The notes beneath the pieces were generated by a model that did no database searches, was not told where the DNA came from, and saw only the letters and a list, made by a program, of their open reading frames with translations. Source: Cyanoderma ruficeps (Eukaryota > Chordata > Aves > Passeriformes > Timaliidae). Taken from it: 64,000 bases of DNA. This document shows, piece after piece, positions 12,959 through 24,623 of the stretch (the first letter of the stretch is position 1; each line of letters opens with the position of its first letter). The position numbers and the translations under genes are program-made. The stretch spans positions 4,720,664 to 4,784,663 of the forward strand of contig VZDJ01000216.1 of NCBI GenBank assembly GCA_008694505.1. Direction: 5' to 3'.

Positions 12959-14710
12959 AACCCATCTTCTCTTGAAAGTAGAGGTGGCCTTCAAAAGACT
13001 CCAAACTGCAAGGAATTTAGCTTTTCTTTCTCCCCCAGAAATATGTTTGCTTTTAATGACATTTTCATCTATAAAAGCTAAAAATAACATATCTTATTAA
13101 ATTCAAAGCACTCTGGGACCCGGTTTGCTCTTTTTTGGCTGAAAGGTAAGATTTTCCTCCAAGAGGATCACATTTTCTGTTGGGTTTGGTGTTTTGTCTG
13201 CCTGCCAGCTGCAGTCTTTGTGGCTGTGGAAAGTGGAGGGGACCCTTGAAGCCTCATTCACAAACCTGGGGCTCTGAGAGGCTGATGTCTCCTTCCTGCA
13301 GGGAGAGAAGTTGTTGCTGCCTCCTCCTTTTGTCAGGAGGAGAGGGGGTGAGGCCAGCACAGCTCCCCCAAGCCTTCAAGCCAATCACACTGCTCTGTAC
13401 CTGGACTTTTCACACCTTTGCCGTCATCAGATGTTTCTAGTCACAGAATAGCATTGTACAGCAAAAGTCACTGGGAAACAGCCGAGTTTGTGAAGGGAGG
13501 GAATGGCTGAAACAACGATAATTTCAAATATTTGTGGCACATCAATGTGCAGTGCTTCAGTTTAAATCCTCACCTTAGTTCCTACTCAAAGCTTTGTCAC
13601 ATACACCTGGGCTCAGGTTGAAGCAGATCGGATTTTCTCTCACTTACTGAGGGGCATTTGGGTTGTTTCCAGTTTCTCATCTCTTGCTGGTTGTTTTAGG
13701 ACAGCCACAGATGTAGTTCAGGGCAGGTTCCCTGTCTTCTGGAGAGCAGTAAAAGGACCTGGAATGTTGTGCACAAGCAAAATCTCAACCCTTCTCTTTT
13801 TATGGTAACAACTGGATGTGGTTTTAGAATGTTAAGGTGTATATTAAGTAATTTAAAGTCAAAAAACAATCCTAGTGGGGTGATTTTTGCTACTGATGAG
13901 CTCTCCAGTATTTTCTCCATTCCCTGTGTGAGTTCCTGCCCTGATGAGGAGAGCCTTCCTTAGTGCTCCTCTACAGCACTGACTTTTTTACATGTTCATC
14001 TGTTTTAGGCTACATGTGGTGATTAGACAGAGAAAAACACAAAAATCAGCAGCAGGAGTAATTTGTGAGGGGCACCCACCCCGTAACACTTAGTTGGTCA
14101 TGGTGTTGCAGGACATCTTTGCCCCCATAATCAAACACTTGTTTCCCAGGAGACCTTGTGCCCCCTTCGCAAAAATCTGAAAGGTTTTGCAGGGGGTTGA
14201 AATGTTTTTGCAGCTGATCCACATGAAATACCATCATGTTAAAGGAAAAGAAAAGCCACGTTTGCTGGATTATGGCTTCCAAATCCTTCAACTTCTGGAG
14301 AAGGGCAGGAAGGGGATTGGAGAGGGAATCACGACTGCAGCAATTAATCTCACTGCAGCCTGGACGACCCTCGTCACGGGCTGACAGTGATTTATGAGCG
14401 AGGCTTTCATATTTTTCTACTCTGTCTTGTGCAGGAGCAAAGTTAGATCTGTCCCAGTGTGAGCTGGGATTGCTCCATGGTCTTTGCCAGCCTTTTTGGG
14501 GGTGGTTTGTGGCCTCCCATCATTGCTGGGAGACGTGGGTGCTGGTGCTGCTCCTGTGCCTTGCCTGTGATGGGGATGGTTAATGTGAGATGTGCAGCAA
14601 GGTCTGGAGCTGCTCTCACCCCTGGCTGCCCATGGACAAGTGACTGTGCTGAAATGTCACAGCTCCTCTCTGGCTTCAGCTGTGGATTAAAACAAGCCAA
14701 GCCAGGGCTG
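12959..14710. other. Unique non-coding DNA
   Basis: No gene or transposon is recognised. There is a scatter of short open frames on both strands with no family resemblance. Confidence 0.5.
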
Positions 14711-14850
14711 TTCTTGTTCCCTTGGAGCAGAGCCTGACCCCCACCTGGCTCCACCCTTCCATCAGGGGGTTGTGGAGAGTGAGAAGGTCCCCTTTGAACC
14801 TCTTTTTTTCCAGGCTGAGCCCCTCCAGATCCCTCAGCTGCTCCTCAGCC
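14711..14850 (-). mobile_element. CR1 LINE fragment, reverse strand
   Basis: On the minus strand this reads in CR1 order: gaggagcagctgaggga, ggctcagcctgg, a lysine-rich-looking aaaaaaagagg block, ggaccttctcactctccac and aaccccctgatgga, ending near ctgctccaagggaacaag. Both ends are missing, and so are the usual tail and the terminal octamer repeats. Confidence 0.8.
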
Positions 14851-17370
14851 CACTCTGCCTGGCCTTGAAACTCCCCCTTGCTCCCTCCCACCCACACAGG
14901 CACTTTTGCCACAGTTCAACTCTGTAAATCAAAACATTTGCTGTACATCTGACCCATAATTCGTGTTATCTTCAGCCAACATGCTGCTGGTGAGCCAGCC
15001 ACGAGGTTGTAGAAGCTTGGAGGTGGTGTTGGTGCTGATCAGTGGCATCCTTAATGGGCTTGTAGGTTTTTTCTATCCTGAGTGATGGTTCCATAGGTGG
15101 GAGCTGCCAAAACTCCCAAAAATCCCATGTGGACATTGGGCATCTGACTTCTGGTGCCAGGAAAGTGCTTGATTAGGTAGTTCAGGCCTCCTTTACATGT
15201 AATTTGCATGCATGAAGTAATTTGAGAGCGTTTTTTTCTTAAAGTGGAAAAACTCAACTCTCCTTTTGCACCCCATTTGGAGGGAATTTTGCTCATTTGT
15301 TCGGTTTGGACAGGAACATGTTTGTTGTGCTGAGGTGAAAGACTAGATGTGAGACTGAGGAGTAGAGCTGAGTATCATTTTTATCCACCCCTAAATTCAG
15401 CTGCTTTAGAGCTTTCACCAGTTCAGACCATCCCAGCTGCTGGTGGGACAGTGTTTGGTGTAATTTCACCTTTCCCAGCCATTTTGAAATTCAGGATTGC
15501 TGAAGCTTTCTGCCGAAATGCAAACAGCATCTTTGCCTCTGATCTCATTCATTTCCTGAAGCTGCCCTTGCCTCTTTCTTTCACCCAAATCCAGACAGAG
15601 GCTTCCACGAGCTCTTAAGCAGCCTTAGAACATTTCCCCAGATGATTTTCATTTCCTTCTGCCTCTGCCCTTCTCCAATCCAGCTGGGAGCTGAGGTTTC
15701 CAAATACCTTGAAGAAAAGCTATTCTTGTGGTTTTGCTACAAGCTTCAGGGGAACTCACAGGGAATATTTCTCGAGATTTTCAGTCTTGTTTTTTCTAGG
15801 TCTTGCAGCTTTAGATCACTTATCAAAATGTAGATGCTGAACTGAATTAGTGAACTACTCGAAGATTTCCTGTCCCTAATAATATATTTGGGTGTCAAAC
15901 TTGGAGCTAGTGGGAGTGTTCGTGGGTTAAAATCACTTTTGTGCAGGGCAATGTCCCATTGAAGCCGAAGGACAGATATCATTCAGAGGAGAAAAGTCAG
16001 CCCTGGACACACTCAAATGTCCTTACCACAGCTAAGCCTGCACTAACTTCCCTGCCAAAACTTTTTTTCATTAAAAAAAATAAAAATAAAAGAAGTATTT
16101 TAATTAAATACAAATTTCTGTGGAATATATCTGCTGCTTTCAAAAAGCATCCACACTTTAGTGGTGACTCAAAGCCAGACCATCATGGCTCAACAGAACT
16201 ATTTACATTTGAAAGCTTTTCAGTTAAAAATGTGTATGTTTTGGAATTGAAAATCTGTTTTATGGCTTTCATTTTTATGGGAACACTGGAAAAATTTCTG
16301 CTTCAGGGAAGGGCTATTCTGACTCTAGTAAGATTTTTATTCTCAGAACCAAGCACTGTTTTCTCAGAGAGACATTTTTACATGTTGTTTCTCATGTATT
16401 TTTCTTCCCTCTTGCCTCTCAGACCACTTACCTTGACTTGCTTAACCCTGCTTGAAAACCAGTATGAGAAATGGGGTTTTGTGTTACTGGCCCTGTTGCC
16501 TGGCTCACTGTTTTGGGCAGTTAAACAAACATCCTGGAGAGCTCTTTGGCCTGGCTGCAGCCACAAAAATGCAGGTTTCACAGTGGAAGCAAGCTGAAAG
16601 GTTATTTTCAGGCCTGAGATATATAGCAGCACTTTATCCACCTGAGCCCAGCCTCTGCTGAACGATCCAGTGCTATGGGCAGGGCAAGCCCCGATGATTT
16701 TAATATAAATGGGAATGACAAGATGAGAGGCCAAATGCTGAGTGGATTTAATCATCTGACAAGTGCAATGATTAATCTTAAATATTCTCTAGTCAGTCCC
16801 AGAGTGGAATTTCGGCTCAGAAATGAGGCCATCAGCCATGGACATTTATTTGCTGGCAGCCGTGGCCACGATGTGAGTGGCAAACTGAGGAAGTTCTGGT
16901 TATGTGCAAAGCTGTTAGCAGTGACAGACGATGAGTTGTTAAATAACTGCACAACTCATCAGGCATGGGAAGGTGCTCCCAGCCTGGAGTGGGGCTCTGT
17001 CTTCCCTGGGGAGCCACCGTGGCCTGGGGACACTTGGGCTTTCCACAAATTTTGTGATTTTGCTTTGCCAAATGCTGCCGCCTTTGCTTTCTTCAGGCTG
17101 AGGTTCTTTCCCTTAGCTGCTTTCCCTTCAGGGTGCTGCTTACAGAATCTTTTTATTTGGCAGAGTTTCACACTGGCTCCTTGTGCATGGGAAGGCTGAA
17201 GGGGAGATGGCAGGACCGGGCTGTGTGCCTGGTGAGGGGACATTTTCATTCTGGAGTTGGCCTCCTGTATTTCTCACACGTGAGTTTGGTTTGCAGCCCA
17301 GATCCAGGTCAGAGCAGGCAGGGAAACTGGATTTGCCGTGACTTCAGTGCAACCTCATCTCCCAGTCTGA
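14851..17370. other. Unique non-coding DNA
   Basis: No transposon is recognised. A 218-codon plus-strand frame at 15941-16597 is hydrophobic and low in complexity, without a known domain. The part at about 16690-16970 is AT-rich with preserved CpGs and motifs such as GATTAATC and could be a conserved element (inference). Confidence 0.5.
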
Positions 17371-17478
17371 CCTGGGCAAAGCTGGAACAGGTCCAAAGCA
17401 GGGCAGCAAAGCTGGGGAATGGGCTGAAGCACAAGTCTGATGAGGAGCAGCTGGGAAAGGAGCTCAGCCTGGAGAAAA
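17371..17478 (+). mobile_element. CR1 fragment, left copy of the direct repeat
   Basis: The 108 bp run from CCTGGGCAAAGCTGGAAC to GCTCAGCCTGGAGAAAA and match the avian CR1 body. The same segment recurs at 17950-18066 with 7 mismatches and a 9 bp gap (this copy lacks AGGGAGCTG). It stops exactly where the LTR at 17479 begins. Confidence 0.85.
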
Positions 17479-17949
17479 TGTGAGAAATGGATTTGTAGAG
17501 GGTTCCCAAAGCCTGACTGAAAGCTCACAGAGTCTTGTCCATCCCTATGCAAATTCTGAGATAAGGTGTGCTGACTGAGAAAGGCCATGGGATAGACAAG
17601 ACATTGCTGAGAGAGAAACTGAACTGGAAACAAGTTTCAAATGATGGCCTTGCAAACAGACCAGATATTTTGGAGAATTAGAACTGTGAAAGATTCGTTG
17701 TAGCGAGACCACATGGGGTCAAATAGTTGGTGATTGGTGTTAGAAGGATCAGCAGCACTGCGTGGCAAAAGCTGATAGGCTGAAAAGCATTTATAAGGTA
17801 TTGTAACAAAGAATAATTTGGCTTCTGATAGAATGGCGTTGAGTTTTACACCTATTGTGTCTCACCCTTCTATGAGATTGATCATGGAATAAAATCTTTA
17901 AAAATGCCTCTCAGCTGCCCTGTCTCTGTAGAGTTGGGTTTTTCCAACA
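17479..17949 (+). mobile_element. Solo LTR of an endogenous retrovirus
   Basis: A 471 bp LTR-like unit starts TGTGAGAAATGG and ends TTTTCCAACA (TG...CA). It has a TATA-like box TTTATAAGG at 17790-17798 and a polyadenylation signal AATAAA at 17888-17893, about 95 bp downstream, which is the normal spacing of an LTR promoter and R region. No internal gag, pol or env sequence is present next to it, so it is a solo LTR. There is no short target-site duplication. Instead, long CR1 direct repeats abut both ends (17371-17478 and 17950-18066). Confidence 0.75.
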
Positions 17950-18262
17950 CCTGGGCAAAGCTGGAACATGTCCAAAGAAGGGCAACAAAGCTGGGGAAGG
18001 GGCTGAAGCACAAATGTGATGAGGAGCAGCTGAGGGAGCTGGGAAAGGGGCTCAGCCTGGAGAAAAGGAGGCTCAGGGGGAGCTTCTGGCTCTGCACAAC
18101 TCCCTGGGGAGAAAGCGGAGCCAGGTGGGGCTGAGGCTCTGCTCCCAGGGAACAAGAGACAGGACAAGAAGGAAAAGTCTAAAGTTACACCAAGCAGGGT
18201 TTAGATTTCTTCACTGAAAGGGTGGTCAAGCAGTGGTGCTGGGCAGAGAGTCCTTGCAGAGC
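17950..18262 (+). mobile_element. CR1 LINE fragment, right copy of the direct repeat
   Basis: Starts at the base after the LTR with CCTGGGCAAAGCTGGAAC. It continues past the duplicated part (to 18066) through gaggctcaggggg, gctctgctcccagggaacaag, tagatttcttcactgaaag and gggtggtcaagcagtgg, all in CR1 order. It ends before the normal tail. Confidence 0.85.
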
Positions 18263-19531
18263 CTTCCTTTGAGTGCTCACCAACACCTCTCAAGCAATGC
18301 TGGGGCTCAGTGTTCAGCAGACAATGTGGAGGAAGCTTGGCAAATGAGATTTGTTAGAGCAGACACTGCAGAAAGTCAGGGCCGTGAAAAATGTAAGCCT
18401 AATACAGATTATTCATGGCGTGCTGGGATTTCCTGATGGGCTGTTTCAGGAGTCCTGTGTGACCTGGCTTGGGTAAAGATCCTCCTGGAGGAATGCTGAT
18501 GAGCTCCTCTGAAACCTGAGGGGAGAAAAACCTGCAGTCACTGATGCTGCCTCTGAAGTTGGGCTTGCAAACACTTGATTTGGGAGGGCATTCCAGTGTG
18601 GAGCAGCTGAAAGAAAGGCTACCAGTGCAAGTGCCCACAGGGCCATCAGTGGAGCAGCAGGGTGAAAATGGGTTTATTTAAAAGATAAAATGTGTTGTAC
18701 AAATCCTCCTTGCTCCCAGATTGGTGGTATCCATATTGACTGTGGAAACCTGGCTGCAGCCATTCTGCATCAATTTGATCAAATGATGCCTCTTGTTTAT
18801 GGTTGGACTTGAACTCCATCACTTTTAAGGGAAAAAAATGGTGTGATGCCCTGGATTCTTTCTGCTTGATAGTATCAGGCAGCCTTTCCACCACCCCTTT
18901 GAGAATCAGCACTTGGTGCTTCCACATGACAGGAGAAAAAGGTTTTAAAGAGCAGTATTAATAATAATAGCAACATTAAAGTGTGGGGAAGGATTACAAA
19001 GGTAATTCTGAGATCCTTCTCTGTAATGCAGGCTATTAACAAAAGATAATCACCTTTAAGTTAGTCACCTTTAGCCCTGGAGTAAAATGGAGGCACAATT
19101 ATTCAATGCAGTACAGAAGTAATTTAAAAGGAGATGGATGAACGGGCAGCTCACTCGGTTCTTGCTTGGGAAACCAGCCAGGGCCATGTCCAAAACGGAG
19201 GAAAACGGAGTGAAAAGAATGGCAGCAATAAGTGAGTCATTGCTGGTGTCCTTCTCTCCACTCTTCCATCAAATCTGGAGTTATTCACTCTTCAGAGCAC
19301 GAAAAGTGAAAGGGGGAAAAATAGGAGAATCACATTGAAAAGCAGCTCTTCATGTTCCTTTTATGAGTAGCTTTGGGAGGCTTTTTTACTCTGGACTGCC
19401 ATGAAACATCCAGGTCCATTCTGTGTGTCAGAGGGCAGGGTTTTTGTCATCAGAAACTGCTGGCCGTGCTCATCCTTTCTGTCATGCTGGGTCTGTGGCA
19501 GAGGGGCAGCCTGAAGAATGAGATGGGACGA
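18263..19531. other. Unique non-coding DNA
   Basis: No gene or transposon is recognised. There is a short AT-rich (TAA)n-like patch near 18957-18970. Confidence 0.5.
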
Positions 19532-20215
19532 GTTGACAGCTGGCTGAACATGAGCCAGCAGCGTGGGCAAGGAGGCCAAGGGCACCTGGCCTGGACCAGG
19601 AATGGCGTGGCCAGCAGGAGCTGCGAGGTCATTCTTCCCTGTACTGGGCACCGGTGAGGCCACACCTTGAGTGGTGTATACAGCTCTGGGCCCTCAGTTA
19701 AGGATGGACACTGAGTGCTGAGTCCAGCTCTGGCCCCTCAGTTTAGGGAGGACATTGAGACACTTGAGCGCGTCCAGAGGAGGCAACGAGGCTGGAGAGG
19801 GGCTGAAACACAAACCCTGTGAGGAACGACTGAGGGAGCTGGGGTTGTTTATCCTGGAGAAAAGGAGACTCAGAGGTGACCTTGTCACTCTCTACAACCC
19901 CCTGAAAGGTGGTTGTGCTCAAGTGGGGTTGGTCTCTTTCTCCAGGCAGCACTGACAGAACAAGAGGACACAGTCCCAAGCTGCACCAAGGGAAATGTAG
20001 GTTGGATATGAGGAAAAAGTTTTTCACTGAAAGCACAATAAAGTACTGGAATGATCTGCCTGGGGAGGTGGTGGAGTCACCATCCCTGGATGTGTCTAAA
20101 CAAAGACTGGATGTGGCATTGGTGCCATGGTTTAGTTGAAGTGTCAGGGCTGGGTTGGACACGATGACCTTGAAGGTCTCTTCCAACCTGGTGATTCTGT
20201 GAATTCTGTGAGTTT
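19532..20215 (+). mobile_element. CR1 LINE 3' end, well preserved
   Basis: The best CR1 copy in the window, running from GTTGACAGCTGGCTGAACAT through the last part of ORF2 (including catcgtgaggccacacc-like sequence near 19650), gaggaacgactgagggagct, ttatcctggagaaaagga, ctacaaccccctgaaagg, ggttggatatgaggaaaaa and ggtggtggagtcaccatcc to the tail TTCCAACCTGGTGATTCTGTG. It ends with the short TTCTGTGA-type repeats expected of CR1. ORF2 is 5' truncated and interrupted. An internal 43 bp duplication is listed separately. Confidence 0.92.
19681..19766 (+). repeat. 43 bp tandem duplication inside a CR1
   Basis: CAGCTCTGGGCCCTCAGTT at 19681 recurs at 19724 as CAGCTCTGGCCCCTCAGTT. Each copy is followed by a GGA-GGACA..TTGAG block. 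Normal CR1 elements have this block once, so it is a local duplication in this copy. Confidence 0.8.
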
Positions 20216-21536
20216 TGTATGGAAAAGGCACCATGTCTACTGAAAGAGGGCTCAGGAGCCAAGGGAACTGTCATCAGCAGGGCCAAAAAGACGTGACAAG
20301 CTTGCTGTGCTGGAAACAGGAGTCTCTTTTTTCACAGCTGCTGTGGGACCCCTTTCCTTGTGTTCCTACCCTGCCTTCTTCCCAGAAACTGGCTTGAGGT
20401 TGCTGGAGAACAAGGGCTTTCTAGTTTTTGTCAGGTTGCTTCTGAGTGCTCCCTTGCTGGTTTTTGTTGTTTAAAAGGGTTATTGGAGTTTTATGCTAGG
20501 CAGAAGGAATGTGTGGACTCTGGAAGCAGTTATGAAGTTTCAAAAATTACTTTGAAAGGTCTTTCAAGCTGCAAAGAGAGCAGTTGGGGCCCTTGGAAAT
20601 GCCCAAGGCAAGGCTGTAGCCACATGCAAGTCCCCTGGACAAGCTGGCTCTGATTTGCCATCTGAACTTGCATTCAAGCAGACAAATTTCCCACTTTTAA
20701 CATTCCCACTGATTTTCTTTCCCACAGAAAGAAGCACTGGGGCTGGGCATCCAAACCCATCCCGTTTTCTCTGTGTTGCCTCCATGAGGAACAGCAGGAT
20801 GACAGGAGGGCATGAGATGAACAGAGACTGGCAATCCTCGTGGCACGTGGCTCAGCCTGACCCTTACCCTGGAGCAGCTGCAGAAGTCTGTGAGAGATTA
20901 GCAGCTATGAGAAACTGCAAACACAATAAACTCCTTGGGAAACAAGCTGAGAGTTGCTGTGAGAGGCATTGTGAGTGGCCACTAATCCACCAGCCAGAGG
21001 GAGAAGTCCAGTCCAGCCCAGTCTGGAGTGGGATAAATTCTGTGTTTCTGTTTTATGTCCTGCCTGTGCAAGGCAGGGGCCTTGCCTGCTCATTCCTGCA
21101 CTGTTCCCCAGTGGCTCTGTCTGGACTGCTGCCCACTTTGGCTTTATAAGCACCGTGGTAGGAGCTCAGTACATGAATATTCTCAGAGATATTTCTGCAG
21201 TGTTAGCTCCAATTACCTCTTTTCCATTGCACAGCTCACGTGCAGGCTCCTTACCAGAAGCTCCTGAGCTGTGGCCTGCCTGGTCCAGACACCCCAAAAT
21301 CCTGGTTTTAGTGTTGCTACTGGGTGCACACATCCCTGTCCTGGAGTAGGGGCTTGTGTGAGAGCAGTGCAGCTGAGGGAGTCCTTCAGAGGAGATAGAG
21401 GGGCATAGGAGAACCTGTGATTGTCCACCAAGGGTTTGTGGTGCTCTGGTTACTGAGCATGGCCAGGTGAGTGCCAGGATCAGTGTGGAGCTAGAAGAGA
21501 ACTCCGCTTGCACTGGCAAGTGGAGGGTGAGAGGAA
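20216..21536. other. Unique non-coding DNA
   Basis: No gene or transposon is recognised. A small perfect hairpin, GCAAGGC-AGGG-GCCTTGC, lies at 21068-21085. Confidence 0.5.
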
Positions 21537-21646
21537 GCAGGGATTTGGTATCTGAGGAGACAGGGAATTGGTATCTGAGGAGACAGGGAGTTGGTATATG
21601 AGGAGACAGGGAGTTGGTATCTGAGGAGACAGGGAGTTGGTGTCTG
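21537..21646 (+). repeat. 23 bp minisatellite, about 4.7 copies
   Basis: A core GAGACAGGGAGTTGG plus TATCTGAG repeats with a 23 bp period; the TTGG of successive units falls at 21545 and 21568. Units differ by single bases (ATTTGG, AATTGG, TATATG), and the last unit changes to GTCTGC. Confidence 0.95.
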
Positions 21647-24318
21647 CTTTTGCACCTGGAGATGTTTGAGGACAAACCTGTCAGTCTGGGCTTTGTCTGT
21701 GTATTTGGGTATAGCATTATGGGAGGCTAGCAAGGGGCAATGACATGAGGAGAGGGAGGTGTGGGGTCTGTCCCTGCTGGCTGCACAGCTCAGTGGATCA
21801 GAGGAGGGCTGCTCTGTGTCTGGAAATTCTCTGTATGCCCATCAGCACCTTCACTGTCACAGAGTCTGAATCCTGGGCCTCCAGCCAGGGTGACAAACAT
21901 TTAGGACCCAACTCAGGGAACCGTAACCCCAGCAGAAACCTTTCCACCCCATTGCAGGTTTAGGCATTTCAACCCAGAATTTCTCTCCAGGGTTTTTGGG
22001 GCGTGGTACCTGCTCAGGACTCTTCACCCTGTAAAACCTTGCTCTTTGTGCCCCCTGTACTTCGTGGTCAAGACCCTGGTGGAGAATATCTCGAGAAGGC
22101 AGCCAAATCAGCTGTGTACAAACTGGCCTAAATTGGTAATGCATTGATTGCCCTCTGCTGTTAACCCTTGGTGTGCTGTACAGGGGGCAAGCTCTGACCT
22201 CATCCCTCCCTGTGCTGTGGGGTTTTCTGGAACCCTAACCCTAACCCTAACCCTACCCCTTGACCTACAAAACTGCTGAGGTGGGTGCTGCTGCCTGTGC
22301 TGGCCCACGTGAGCTCCTGGAGATGTGTTCTGCTGCCTTCTTGCCATGTCACCGTGTTTTAGAAGTCTCGTGTAATAGCTGGCACCGACTTTTTATCGGG
22401 CATTGTGTGGGAGACACTTTTTCCTGGAGGATGTACAAGCTGTATCAAACCCCAGCAACTTTCCCTGTTGTGTGAAAATGAGGAGCACAGAGGTCTGGGC
22501 AGCGTCTTGTGGCTCTTAGAGTTGTTTGTGTACCACATTCCTGTTGTAAGCAGTGTGGTTTTGGGGAAAGAAAAAAGGGGAAGCAGCTGAAAATCAAATC
22601 CTTCATGTGCTTTGTTCACCTGAAACCCAAAGCAATTTGTGAGTTCACTTTCAATATCTTTCTATTAAAGAAGACTTTTTTTTCCCCATAGAAATTGCTC
22701 TCAGGTTCTTGATCAGCTTGAATAAGCACAATGCCTTCCCTTGTCAGAGGGGCCCCCTTCTGCTGTAAATCTGATGTCGAGAAATTAGATTTCTCTACTG
22801 CTCCCAAGCTGTCATCAGAAGAGTGAGACAACAGCCACTCCTGGGGAGAGCTGAGTGTGGCACTGCTGGCATGTGTCTGCCTGAGCTTCCTCAGCTCACC
22901 AGAAAGGGAGTTTTGCCCTTCAAATTCTTACATGATTTGAGGTGAACGAGCTGAAAGAGCTGCAGACAGAACCTGGGCACCAGGAGCTGTTCAGCTCCTG
23001 CTGCATTCAGCTGAGACAAATCAGAGAATTCCCCAGCTCGTGTTAGCCAAGGTTTAGAGGTGGAAATAGTGTTTTCATCTTTCAAAAGCCGTGGCAATGA
23101 TGGGGGCTGTGTGATCTGTGCATGGTGGTGACACGTTGGTGGTAAAGTGTCCCAGTCACCTGCTGACCTTTGGGGCTGGGGCCACAACTCTTTTTGTAAA
23201 ACTACTAAGGAAGGACTCACAACATTAACTGGTCACTGTAGCACCAAGATACCACGAAACAGGTCCTCAACTCCAGAGACTGTTCAGAAGAAAAAATTAA
23301 AAAACATAAATATATTAATGCAGAACTCTTTGTTCTGCTTTTGATGGCCTTTATTGTTCATGTTTTCGGGATTTTCTCTGCAGACATAAAATTCAGAAGA
23401 GCATTTAAAAAAAAATAAAAATTAAAGCTGAGATTTTCTTGGAATCACATGTTTCCAGACACAGGGGACCTGAGAGTAAAGCTCCAGATATAATCCTGAG
23501 ATTTGGCAGTGCTCTTTGTAGCATATTAAGTGATGGTCTACAGCACTCGTTAATTGCTGCGGGCTGAAAACCGATCCTGGCTCCCGACAGAGTCTTCTGC
23601 TCATTCTCAGTGCAGGAGTTCCTCCAGTTCTTCTGGGGGAGTGGGAAATATCACTTTCTAAAGGGCATAGACACAAAATTGCAGAGTGATATAACCTATG
23701 TACGGCTTGAAGAGTGTTCTTAACTGTTTTGTTCAAAACTAAATTTGAGCATAGGCAACTAAGATGATCAACTGATGTGTTCCTGAATAACCATACAGGT
23801 TATCTTGTCTTTATAAACCTTGAAGATCTGTTGAAGACCAGCAGAAGAGAGAGCAGGCTGCTGGTTAAAACAGGGCAGTCTGTGATCTGGACCTGATGGA
23901 CACATGCAGAATCCATCTGCATTTCTCCTCTCAATCCTCTGTGAACCAGCCTTTGTGCAGGAGGGGTAGTGTTCCCTGCCAGGTAGAGCACCACTCTGAA
24001 AATAATCCTCTTTTTAATGTTCATTAACTTTGGGCTATTTTGAGCCCTAGAACAGGCACTCATCTGGGTTCTGCTTAAGGACAAAAGCTTTTGGGGCAGC
24101 AGCTCCTGTCTGAGGTCTGGCAGGGGGGGACCCTGCTGCAAGTCAGGGCAAGGTTTGGAATTGGGGTGGGCTCCCTCCTCTCCATGAGGATGGATTTATG
24201 GCAGATGAACCTGTTGTCCTTGGCCTCAGTGGAGATAATCTCCAGGTTCCACCGGAAACCTTGTCCCATGGCTCCCTGCAGATGTAGGAGGGGCAGGACT
24301 GCCTGGGTGAGGAAATTT
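21647..24318. other. Unique non-coding DNA (with short telomeric repeat)
   Basis: Apart from the telomeric motif run at 22231-22260, no gene or transposon is recognised. A-rich patches lie at 23280-23310 and 23404-23427. Confidence 0.5.
22231..22260 (-). repeat. Short interstitial telomeric repeat
   Basis: Four consecutive CCCTAA units (TTAGGG on the minus strand) are followed by one imperfect CCCTACCCC unit. The number of perfect units is above chance, but the run is far too short for a telomere. Confidence 0.9.
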
Positions 24319-24623
24319 TGTTGCCCTGAGTTTTCTGTCTTTTTGTCTTTCTGTAGAACTTTCTCATGCAGCTTTCTGAAAACAATATCTATTCTTAGAA
24401 TGTTTACATACTTCTCCTGTGAGAGAAAAAAATGATTGATGGTGATGTCCACCATCCAGGTTGAAGAGGTGGCGACCTGTCCAGCCAATCTCTTGACCTC
24501 TGTACATATGTATAAATACTAGAGTCAAATTGAGTTAAAAGAAGAGTTTTCTAAACCAGCCAAAGTGTAAGTTTCATTTCAGTGTTCCTGAAACTGGGAC
24601 ACGCCCAGCTTCGGCCTGCAACA
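24319..24623 (+). mobile_element. Solo LTR, family 'G'
   Basis: A 305 bp unit starts TGTTGCCCTGAG and ends GGCCTGCAACA, with 6 bp inverted ends TGTTGC/GCAACA. It has a CCAAT box (24485-24489) and a TATA box TATAAAT at 24511-24517. It matches the reverse complement of 54770-55077 along its whole length, including a GGACACGCCCAGC block just before the right end. The flanks GAAATTT (24312-24318) and GAAAGTT (24624-24630) look like a target duplication with one mismatch. No retroviral coding sequence is adjacent. Confidence 0.85.

Noticed and set aside
15941..16597. 218-codon hydrophobic plus-strand frame
   Set aside because: Its hydrophobicity comes from T-rich DNA. The A-run near 16070 is read as lysines and asparagines, typical of non-coding sequence.
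21537..21646. CRISPR-like array
   Set aside because: The units are contiguous with no unique spacers, and the window is vertebrate DNA. It is a minisatellite.
21166..21717. Repeat-containing 183-codon minus-strand protein
   Set aside because: The repeating peptide comes from the 23 bp minisatellite. The period is not a multiple of three, so units fall in different frames.
22231..22260. Chromosome end
   Set aside because: Only four perfect units, with unique DNA on both sides.
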